Origin: Mesaphorura yosii
Lineage: Eukaryota; Arthropoda; Collembola; Poduromorpha; Tullbergiidae
Length of the DNA stretch: 64,000 nucleotides
Direction of reading: 5' to 3'
Assembly: GCA_009869945.1 (NCBI GenBank)
Contig: WIXG01000006.1
Location: 558,001-622,000 of the forward strand
Numbering within the stretch: the first letter of the stretch is position 1; each line of letters starts with the position of its first letter. The position numbers and the translations under genes are program-made. Positions 23,001-35,000 of this stretch are shown here, piece after piece. Below the pieces are notes generated by a model. It was not told the origin of the DNA. It worked only from the letters and a program-made list of their open reading frames with translations, and did not search any database.

Positions 23001-26000
23001 CGTCGACACATGACGAACGCGCCTACTCTGCTCGCTAAAAGCCCTCGCACGCATTTCACTTACGAGGACAGTCGTTACACGAAGTGTGATATTCACCACG
23101 TCACCACTGCTAAAGGCAAGATGGTCATGAACTACAAGTCGGCTTGAGCTGGACCACTGCCCCACAGGTTGGAGGAAATGGTTCTTTAATTTGAGGAGTG
23201 TCAGAGTGGGATCATTGCGATTTCCATCACGAAGCTGAATTTTCCCAGTGAGACCATCAAAGGAAACCTGCCAAGAACAAGAATTGATTTAAGTAGTGGC
23301 TGTAAGGGGATTTCCGTGCACTAAGCCACAGATACAAATTACAGTATGAATCGAGGGAGACACCACGCGTGAAGAGTGAGGTGTTTAAGACATGTAAGGA
23401 AAGCGGGGCTAGGAAATTAAAATGAAATATTTTGGTGTAAAGAGTGCAGAGTGAATGAAGCGAATTGTACGCAGGTAAAATGAATGGGAAGCGAGAAGAG
23501 CAGTGAAACATGGTTTCGAACGAGGAAGGAAGAAGGCGAGAAATGAAAGTAAAAAGTATGAGGACGGGATTACAGCGAGAAAACAATGTGAGCAAAGGAG
23601 ATTATTATTTCCTGAGGATTTCCAGAGTGCGAAACAGCAAGAGTAAAAGGAAAGCGGGGTACAAGCGAGGAGCTGCTGTGCTCGTGCTAAGCTTTGTAGC
23701 AAATGAGCGCTGATAAATGAGTCCAGGAGCACACAAGCATTGAGAGATGAGTTGGGCCCGAAAGTGAAATTGAAAGGCTGGCAAATGAAGGCGAGATGAG
23801 GAAGTGTAAATGTGGTTAGTTTGAAGCACAATTGAATGATGTGGGCAAAGAAAGGAACGTACACTGTTTATGTAGTTGAGTAGTGAAAGACCATCAGACC
23901 ATGATTGTTCCCTGTCACAAGACATATTTGCTGGGCGAATTTCATGACTTGAATCAAATTGCTTGAGTCCATGCGAGAAAGATAAAACGGCATCGTAGAT
24001 CAATGCCGCCTCACTCTGCAAGAGAAGAGAAACATTAGTTTTGTGGAATGTGGGACTCTCGCGATCCACAATCGCGGAGAAACAATAAAAATGTGGTGGA
24101 CATTACTTTCATCCTTACAAATTGTTGCGGTTCCATATTTTCTACGCGGAGAGGACTCTAATTTGCATATTCTGGCTCTGGCCATTTATATGCACTGCCA
24201 TGCATATAATTTACTTACATTGAAGACACCAGAAAAGAGCACTGCTCGGAAACTTTTGTGTCTCTTGTAAATAAACTCGACGAGAAAGTAAATGAGCTAA
24301 TATTAAGAGGAAAGTGTATCTTGCGTTTCTCTTCATTATCAAGGCACGTACATGTGTCACGACAAGACTCCAGAAAAGCTTTTCTCTTCCAGGCGTTGAT
24401 TCACACTCTATTATTCTCCACTGCACTGAGCAAGTGTGCACAAACTTTAAAACTATGCGGCTTTATACTCGGCTGGAATATAACTGGAAGCTTGCTCTAC
24501 AACTTTTCTCCTTTATATTTTTCCGCATTTATACACGATTTATGCCAGGCAACCACTTACGGCAACAATGTCGGAGGACAAGGAGAAAGTGAGACTCGGA
24601 GAAAGTTGGAGAAAGGCGAGAATCTTTAAGCTGACATTCCATGCAAATTCAATTCATCCCGAAAACAAACACCGCGACTCTTCCCTCGTGACAAAAATAT
24701 GCCCGGCTACGGGAAAAGATTTCAGCATTTGTCACCATTGTCTTCATACACTCATTCAGACAAAGATCTTCACAAAGCAGACAAAATCTCACAGATTTCA
24801 TCGTACCATAAATTCAGGACTTGGAGACAGTATGCTAAATTTTGTCCATATCCATTTCACAAAAGAAGGAAAACAAGAGGAGGAAGGTAGACAGGCACAA
24901 GCGAATTTAAATATATTATTACCCGGAAAACTTTAGAAGAGCTCTTCGGATGGGTAAATCTTTGCATATCTTCAAACACATGTAAATTTTCTGGTGTGTA
25001 CTTGATGAGACGATATGAGGTTATGTTCACGCTGTTGTACGCGAAATCTTCCAAGTCGTACATTTCTAAATCCTGCAAAACCAAATGTTTATTACTTGGA
25101 GTGTTATTCGAATTACTAATTACGACTGCCAGCGCTGGAGTGCGCAATGCATTAAATTGGGACACAAGCACTTTGTGACTGTACGCCGCTAGCGCCGCAT
25201 TTGTATGCACGCTTAAACAACTAATTGGTCTCAGAGGACTGCCAACCGCATTCCCGCTCATTGTAATAGCTTGATTAGACGGCGCTTTGATAGTGCACTC
25301 ATAAAAATATTTGTCTCATTTCCTTGGTTCTCTGCCAAATGAGTGCGCCGGTGGCTGAAGTGCACTAGAATTATTTTGTCCTTCTCAGGATCTCTGATCC
25401 TGGCCAGTACGTCGCGGCTGCTAGAATTAGCGGTTCTCTATTCGATACAAATTTTATGCTTCCACGTGTTTCGAGCCAGAAAATTTCTACTTCTAACAGG
25501 AAGTGGAACTTTCGATTTGGTACGAAAAATGGTATGTAACAAATTCTGGCCTGCGTGCAGTTGGTCACTGTGCTGTGCACTGCATTGAGGGAGTTGCAAG
25601 TCTGCAGATTCACCGCAGAAAGCACATTGTTGATTCTATCTTCTGTGAATCATAAATAATATCTATCACATTATTTCCTTCCTCTATCTCCTTTCCTTTG
25701 GAATCAGATTAGACTGCTTTTTCTTGGTGCATTCATACAGCCCTATCCTGTTGTATCTTTCTTTATCAAGACTGACACAAATGCTCCCAGCAGTATCCCT
25801 CTATTGCATTAGGCATTATATGATAAGTTTACGCATAACTTTCTCCTTTGAAAATATCATTGCCAGTCACGGCCAGGAACCTGGCTTCTCTCCTTCACGA
25901 CTCACGAAAGGAAAATCATGAAAACTTGCGTCGTGGCTACTTTCTTTTGAAATGTTTTCTTTCATGTCCTAACCATCTATGCATGCCGAAGTTCAGTTTT

Positions 26001-29000
26001 TGCGTTTTGTCAGGGCCTGACATTCATTTCATTAACTTTGTCTTGTCTCACATTCTTCGCAATTTCTTAATATTAACAAATACTGATTATTGCTTGGATT
26101 TCGCAAATTCGCAGGAATGACGAGCTTACCATTGTTGTGAAATGATAATGATACCGAGCATCGTTCATCTGCAATTGGAGTACCTGTGAGATGTCATTCA
26201 CTATATTAATTGAGCGTCTTAATAAGCTTGAGTAATTCAGAGGGTACTCACAGTACGAAACAGTAATGGCAAATGGTTTGTATCAACAATTATATGGAAA
26301 ATATTCCTTCTCTTGATTTCCTTCAATATTTCGCGCAAGGTACTTGGTGCCACTTGTCTCGGGAATATTTCGCCACGTCGGCTTCCGACACCTCCTTTGG
26401 GTACAAGGAATGGATCTTCTTTCTCTTTGCGAATCAAATCCTGCACTTGCAAGAGATCTGCAATGAAGTGTTCAAGAATAATTTAACGACCTTCAATAAC
26501 GTCTTTTAGATGAAGCTAATAAAGTAAATAGAAATGACGTAGTTTGGCAGTTTGGCTCTGCATCCTCAAAGTCAATTTCTTTATGTGGTTCTAGTTTAGA
26601 ATTTAGGTCATGTTAATCTACCAAGATTCATCGTTTGGACTTTATACGCTTCCTCAATTCTTCACACTGAACGCTGTCGAAACTCAGACTTCCCATAATT
26701 ATTAAAGTTTCCGGCTCATGAAGCGAAATGGCCGTAAGTTGTACAGGAAAACTTTCAGGTGTTGAAAGCACTTTAAGCTATTAGGTGCCTTTACTGCCAC
26801 TTTCGCCAGATAAACGAAATTAAAAACCATTTCATCGGCTCGAGTCATCATGAACTGGCAAGCACGAGTCAGATACTGGTCCCGAAACACAGCTAACGAA
26901 CGCGTTCTTAAATCAAAGTTGATTTCTAATAAAAATCTTCAGGTTCTTCCGGTCACTACTCTTTCACAGTAACTTAGAGGATATTTCATACGGAACATAA
27001 AAATATTGCTTCGGAATCCTTGATGAGATTAAGTTAGCCTTCCGCCTCGTACTTTATGACTCAACTACGAAATATGATAATGAAAACTGGAAGTTTTTTC
27101 AAGAGGTTTGGTTATTTGGGTTTCCTGTGCGGTCGCAAATCGGTGAAAGGTTATAAAACAAACATACAATGTGAAGTCTGAATTCGGTCTTCCTAAGTTC
27201 AGATTTTCTATATGTTGTTCAATTCTTCGTCCTCCTACTGCGTTAACCAACAGTGGACTGAATGACCTTACCGTCATATTCCTCATACAGAAGTGCCACT
27301 CGAGTCCAGTTGAAGAAATTGACGGCGTCCTTGAGTGCTTCGCCCAGGATCGTCTTCGATGGGGCGAGTTTTGTGGGAAAGGAAGCATGTGCATACGAAG
27401 ACTCTGAAGCTGGTTCGTGGGCTGATGAGGTGGGAAGAATGAGAGGCAAGTCAAGGGCGAAGGAGAGCGATTTCAAGTGGGATTCAAGTGACGAATCTAT
27501 CCCAGTGGCGAAGAGCGCTGAAATCCCAGCACTTATCAATTGACATCCTGACAATTTAATGAGAATGGAATTAGATTGCGGTTATAAATCTGGAAATGCA
27601 GGTGAGAATTAAATTACTCTCCATCTTTCCGTATGGTCACGCTGTGTGGTACGATTTTCATTTTCATATCCGCACACCTGCGGATACTTTGCGTAGTCGC
27701 AAACGGATCTCATCACATATAGAATTGAATCAAGCTAAGTGAAAGGCCCACTTTTAAGTAATAACAAGACTCCGGCGAATCTCCTCGACACATTCCAGCC
27801 ATCTTCAGATTGATAATCTGAATATTCAATAACCGGTTTATAGCCTGTAATTTGGTCGTGTCTTGCCAACTGAGAACCTTGAACGATTAGAGCAGGACTC
27901 AACCTCCTCTGCATTGCAACCGCCACTGCTTCTCGAAACGGGTGGCATTTTGTATGTAAATTAAAAGAGAAAACCGAAGAGCGAGGAAGAAACACAAGAA
28001 GATAAGATTTTTTAAAGTGGAGTCAAGGGAGAATGAATAAAATATAAAAAGACACGAGATGCACTTGGAAAGTCATCAGTTTCCTCAGATGTTGTCGTGT
28101 CCTGTTCATGTTCCTTCCCCAAGCAACGCAAGAGCAGGCGAACACAAGGCAAAAGACTAGCGCATAATGTGCAATATGACTCTCATGGGTTCATGAGTAA
28201 AATTGCCATTTTCTTGACTCAAAAAACTATTTGCACTCTCTTTAAGTAACTCGCCTGAGACTCGGCGTATTAAAACTCCTTTACGGGCTGTGTTATCGCG
28301 ACTCTTTTAAAGCTTAATGACAATTTTATTTCGCACAACTTCCGCGTACAAATGTGAAATTCCCGCCTTGATTCTTCTTCCAGATACGCTAACTAATTAG
28401 ACTACAATTTGTTTCAAACTTTAATCTCTGCGAGGCAACTTCCGTAGGAATGTTTATTGATTCGTAAAAATTAAGGACGCTCTTTCCGAATTTCTTTTCG
28501 GGAGGGAGAAACAAAAGAATTAGTTGAAGACGGCCTGACAGCCAGCCTTATTATGATTGTTACAGTAATTGTGCATTTCTCCTCGCAAGACATCGAAAAA
28601 TTCGTTCATTCTACAGTGGAACAAGACCACGCAAAAACATGCAATCGGGTTGAGAAATATGAAGAAGGAAGAGAACATGTTCTGTTAATTTGCTCCGCGA
28701 TGGAATATATAAATTGTAATGAAGCTGTTCTCGTTCTCGTGCTTCACTAGCTTGTACGGTACGAGTCTGGAAGACACTGGTTCCTACATGTGCGAGTTTT
28801 CGATGTATTCTCGTAACAATTGTTTGTAGACAGCTAGTTTTACAAGAACCACAGAATAAGGACGCAGTTCGATATAACGCTTCCTCCGCCCGCACATGTG
28901 AATCTTTATTTTTGGCTTTTTCCTTTGCTGTTGGCTGTCGACTGCCGACTTCACTTGTCTCCGTCTCATTTTCCCTACTTTCACTCTGTGAATAATGAAA

Positions 29001-32000
29001 ATGAGCCTCAAACTTAATTCACGAACTCATAAGCGAACAATTTACATGATGCGTCTCATTTTGTATCGCACTGCGCGCTTTCACCTGCACAAACTGGAGT
29101 CAAATTGCAATGTATATTTCTTGCGAGTGAGGTTGTCGTGGCTGTGGTCTGGCTATCATGCTCCAAGCTAAATAAAGTAAACCCTGTGCGTAGTCTTTTG
29201 TTTTAGACCCAGACATGTCGATCACAGAGCGTTGAAACAGAAAAATAAGACGCACAACTAATTAAAGCCAACTAAATCGACTAATCACAAGTGCACAGAA
29301 AATGAAATAGCTCATATTGTTCATGAAGACGATGAACCGAAGATTGGGACTGAATTAACGGCATTTATGCAAGCATGCAAGTAATCACAAGCTAACTAAA
29401 TAAAAAACAATTTAATATTGACTCACTGATGGACTGACTTCTGAGAGAAGCAAACCTGAAAGCGCTCGTCATGGAGAGTGTTTACATTCTGGTAACTATT
29501 TTTCTCTCGGTTGATTTGCCGTAATATGATACTCATATAAACTATTAAAGTCGGAATTGCCAATTGCAAAAGAGAAGAAAATGCTCCATGAAATGCGGCA
29601 TTTCCCGCATTATCAACGAATTTCTTCATTCTACCTCAATTTATATTTTAAGACTCTGGCGACTGGCTGAATGCGTATATTGCATCGCATCCTGAGCCAG
29701 TGTGAGAAGAGGAAGTCAGGAATTCCTTCTAATATCATGACAAACATGTTCACTGTAAAGTCAATGGTCCCGTCGGCATCCGAACCCATAAAGAACCTCA
29801 TCAATCATATTTTAGGTTCCTACTTGGTACACATAAACTTTTGCAGGGATCTTGCAGAAAACCACATGGCCAATGATCGCTTGCTTTCACTCACTCGTAC
29901 GCATCGCACGTATTGACCATCTGTTGGCTGGACACACGGCTGTTGTGGCCAGCATTTTAGTACATTAAAGAATAATAAAATGTGGAATGCTGACAAGCGG
30001 AATTAGGCGGCCGAAATAAAATGGAGTCTCATTGCCCGAAACCGGAGATCGGCAAGCACTGGTACTCTGACCTGAAACTTACCGATTCTCGTGGCTTGGA
30101 AGACGTCGTTGTGCTTGAAGAACAGCGTTCTGTGGACGAGTGTCGAGTTGCCGAGCAGCTTACGTTCTCGATTCACTGCGAACACGGCATACTTGAAAGC
30201 GATTTCGACCGGAGTGGCTTTGAATTCCTCTGGAAATATTCCACCTGAATAAATAAACAATAGACCAACAGATTAGAAGAGAGGTTAACAAGTTAGCGCG
30301 CCGTGATGAGATTTTTCGATGGCTCGGACGCGAGTGAGCTGCTGCACAAAATCGCAAGGAACTTGGCCGTCTCTCCTAAATGTCAACATAATGTGTGGAT
30401 TGATTTCTGCATTGAGTTATCGCCTGTGAGTAATTTCTTCTTGATATGAAAAGCCACCATACGAAATACGAAAGACGATGATGAATAACAGAAAGTAATC
30501 GTTTCTTTTTCTCAACTTTAAGCCTTCCGCTGTCTTTTTGTGATACAGAGATTTCTTCCGCTGAGACAGCGACCGGGTAATAGATACGTTGCACCCTGCG
30601 AAAATGGCTTTTATATTTTGTCTGGGACTGGGAGGCGCAATCAATCTCTTTCTCCCTCGAGTGCGTTCCCGAGAATATGTACTCACGCCATTTGTTCTAT
30701 AAATATGGTGGCATTATTGTCATCAAGTGAACGCTCATCGCTTCTGCTGCAGGGATCCACGCCAACACATGTACATATCTCCATCGTCTTGTGACGATGT
30801 CGGCATGTCGTCGTAATAACATAATGATGAAAGGCACGCATAACTCAACATGAAAGTTCAAACTTGCTTGGCAAGAGGAAATTTCAAAGAAATGAGGTTA
30901 AATTCCCGACATGATTTCATGATTATAAATTACTGTAGGAGAGTGAGTATAAGTGACAGTCAAATTAGGCCGTGCTCTGTGGAGGTGGAGGAAGCGGGGT
31001 GACGTTGTGAAGTCTCGTAATGAATATAAATACTCTCTCGTGATGGCAAAACCAACACCTCACGTAAATTAACTTTCACAGAAGTTTGGGAATTCCAAAC
31101 ATTTCACATCTTTCTATCATCATCAAAAGGTGATTGAATCGCAGCTGAGCGTCTGGCTGCCTCAGCTGACACCTACGCGTTGAAAGCGCGTTTGTGTGAA
31201 ACTTTGTAATGTATTTAGGCTGTCATCGAAACTAGCTTCGGCTGATTTCTGAAATATCGAGGCTCTTTATTGAAGGCAGGCTGAACGAGTTTGGCCGCTC
31301 ACATGTGAGGTTGGTGCAACGAGGAAATTAGTTTGAACGTGAAGTGTGAAATTAGCTGAAAGGAGAAGAAAGCCGCCTGCCTCCTCCGGCGGAGAAGTGG
31401 AAGTGGAACCACTTTGCACAGGCGGAGTGGATGCAGACGACTTGGGCTGAGATTGAGAAAGTACAATTGGTTTAGCAATACGATGTCTGTACATTATCAT
31501 CAGCTGTCGACTTAAGAAGAAATACGTGTACATTATTGTATTATTATACAGTGAGCAATATATTAGTGTTCCAGCCGAGTGTCGGTGGCGTGCACTTGTA
31601 GCGATATTGATTTAAGTACAATATTTTTCATATGAGCCAAAGAAAAGGAAATGGCACTTCTGTCGTTTCCTATTCATTCGCCCAGCTGACGATCCAGAAA
31701 GCTTTTAAGGCCATTGTGGAGAATGCAGAAGACGCGACTGCGAGAAGGCAGCGAAAGTCAAGGCAGATTAATAAGAAATCGATGATGGCCTCTTCTCCTC
31801 TTAACGTCTTCGCATGACCACCCTTTTTAAAGAAAAATAAGATAAGATGACAATCTTTATATGTTTGCTTTCTCTTCCTCAAAGACATTTTCATTGCTCG
31901 CTTTCACTCAGAGACTTATTTGCTTCCGTATTGTTGAGCGTGACTTCCAAGCTGCAGCTGTAAAAGGCAGAACGGTCGAACGACTTGATCTTGTAATCTT

Positions 32001-35000
32001 GTCGCTTTCCCAAACGACCTGAATTATCAATCTCGAAGTGACGCCAACGTTGTCTGCTCACAGAATTCTTATCCCATTTCACACCAACCAACGCAAACTT
32101 TTCCTTCAAAGGTGGCTCACCAAAGAATTTCAAATGTCTGGTAAACGATCGTGATTCCGATAAAAGGTCTACAACTTCTTTCTTGAAGCTTCTTTCTTAC
32201 AGATGACATTTGACAATTTCTCCAGCTCAATAAACCGTTGTTAAGAAGTTTACAAAGAAAGGTCGCCAGCACAGTAATTCTTCACGACGATTTCGACACT
32301 TCGTGAATAGAGTAATGAAAAGCGGAAGTTAATCCGGGAAAAGAAACACGAGTTAGAAAACGTATAAATGTAAAGGGTGAATAAAATCGGGAGTGTGAAA
32401 ATGGAGGGCATAAAAGCGAATAAAAGCAGAAACCGTTTCAGTTGACTTTATTGCTCTGGAATGAAGAAAGCACTGGAAGGGAGCAGAAAAAGGAGGAAGT
32501 TGACTAAGTACAGGAAGATAAGTTTAATCATGAACTAACCTCAATCTTAATTTCACAAATGAGTGACTCATTCACTCAGACGTGTAAGAAAGAAAGGAAA
32601 AACGCACAGGAACTTTTGAACAAAAGGCAAATAAAAGAAAAGTCGTAAGAAAGGATTGGAATCGGAATTACATATGTACACGCGGTGGATGCGGTGGGCT
32701 GCCTCACCAGGAAGCAACCATTTCATAATGCAGCACTTGTACAATGCACGACATAATAATCTTACGTATTACCTCACTCAAAAGAAACCAAATCTCGGTA
32801 CTGGAAGAACGAATCACTTCCATACGAGTGCATTGCTTTGCCCCGACGAGGTCTCTTCGATATACATCAAGATTGTGACTGCGAGAAGCTGTTAATCCAA
32901 GTTTGCTCACTTTTATTAGCATTTGCAAGAGTACGGCTTCTTCTTGGACGGAGGCATGAATAGGAGCAAATGAAACGGATTCTGCTGTGTATTTTTCGGT
33001 CGCTTGTTTCGGATTTGCAACTTATTCCTCATTCGTTCTTCACGGAGTCTCAACTTTCTCCGAGAAAGTTATTTCCGCAAGGTAAGTTCCGACTTTGTGT
33101 TTGGAGGACCCGAGACTGGGAAAGCTTCCTCATTCCGAGTTATAGAAATACTGAACAAGGGCGAAAATTCATTCGTGTGAACAAAATATCAAAAAACTTT
33201 ATTGTCTACCATCCCGGAAAGAAGTTTCTCTCGCTTTTTACTTTCTTCCTCTGTGGCCGGTCTGCAGCTTCCTTTCCTCGTGCGACAGGGGAAGTTATGT
33301 ACTCTTCTGTGGTTTGCTGCTTTGGTCGTGGCGGTCTCCCTTCGTTCTCTGCTGCGCCTGCAGCTCGCACTCGTTCTTATTTGCTCGTCTCTTCATCATC
33401 GTCCATCGCGAAACACCACGCGATTGGTGACGATGTTGGTTTCGGTGGTGTTGGCTTGCCCGGCAAAGAATCTGAACCGTTTAGAAATTCTTTTCACGTT
33501 CTAAAATCAACACTCTGGTTTGAGGTCAACTAAAACGGCATAACCCGCGTGTACCAGTGACTTTCGCCAGACTCTTTATTGCGCTACGTTTCCTTCCGAT
33601 TTTTATATGAAAGCCACACAGCGGGACGACGCCGACTATGTATGAGCAACTCGGAACAAGGAAAAGGTGTTTGCTGGTCCCAAGCGGGTTTATTTATAGT
33701 CGTGGTCGACTCCAACGAATTCAGCACACGTGTTGCGACGACGATGAGGTCACTAAACAAGTCAGTCCATTACGATTATTATTATTGGCGATTCCCGATT
33801 CCGTGACCATGGTCAGAGCAGGTCCCATGTCTGGATGAGGGAGGCCTGTGCACAACATCGCACACGACACATAAAGATAACTCATTTCCTCCGAAACGCG
33901 GTTGACTTTTATAAACTTCCAATCCATTAAGGTTCTCCACTTTATCAGACCAAGTTATTCAGAAAGAAATGATTTCGTCCATTCATTCTTCGTTTCTTCT
34001 GACTCCTGGCTGTAGAACGCCGAGCTACATTTTATGAACGATACTGAACTATCAATGAAGGAGTAAAGTGATTGTAAATATCGCGTTCTCTTCAATATCT
34101 TTCGGTTTCCCAATTTTAGTTTCAGTCTGCAGTTTCATCCCTCTGCTAATACGAGCACCATTTCATTGGACTTTTCACAAAATTTCCAATCTAATTCCGA
34201 TCTTTGACTAAGAGAGAAAGTAGATCGGAGAGGATTTCAAACATTATTGATTTGAACTCTATCCTCCAAGATTATCCATTTTTGGGGCATCATTTTATAC
34301 TTTTCACGTCATCACTTTCTTTCAGATGGCGGCCATACACAAGCCGTGCCATTACACCGGGAGAAGAAGGAGAGAGAAAGAAAATCCCCCGTGGGGTTTC
34401 GGCATGATGAAATCCTTTCATCTTTCCTCAATACTTTAATATATACATTAATGTTACATGAATGAATATCTTTATGACGGCAGATATGCAAACCCTCCGC
34501 GCTGCACCAAGTATTGAGGCATATCTTGTTTACGGAATAACAGGGCACACCACAAAGAAAAGAGACGCGAGACATGGTCGCCGCTGCCACGTGGCCTCTG
34601 ATATAATAACCCCGAGCTCAAACGACGAAAATTATTATCGTATTAATGCCGTCTATCACATTAGCTTATTATAATCAGCAATGCACGTATACACGGCGTG
34701 TGAGTGTTCAGGCAAAAGCTATCATGCCATCTGCAAGCAATGCTTTCTTATTCAAGGAATCAAAGCGTTATTCCCGTGCATAGGTTGTAAAGTAATCTCT
34801 CATGCAAATGGGAATGATGCTCAAACCTTTCACCCCGCTGTGCAGCTGCATATGAGACTAGACGCACGGAATGCAAAAGTGAGCCCAGACCCCGTATATC
34901 ATTGCTAACGGAAATAAATCTTGATACAAATTAGTTTTTTTAATTCTGCATCCCAGCTCCATCGCACTCGAACTCAGCAGCGAGGCCAAAAAGGGAAAGC

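Noticed and set aside
23409-23864. 151-codon minus-strand open frame overlapping receptor exon 7
   Set aside because: It overlaps the exon by only two bases in a different frame and extends into intron sequence; no domain.
32970-33533. 187-codon plus-strand open frame, the longest unexplained one
   Set aside because: It lies inside the first receptor intron, has no recognisable domain, a biased Ser/Phe composition from pyrimidine-rich sequence, and no supporting splice or promoter context.
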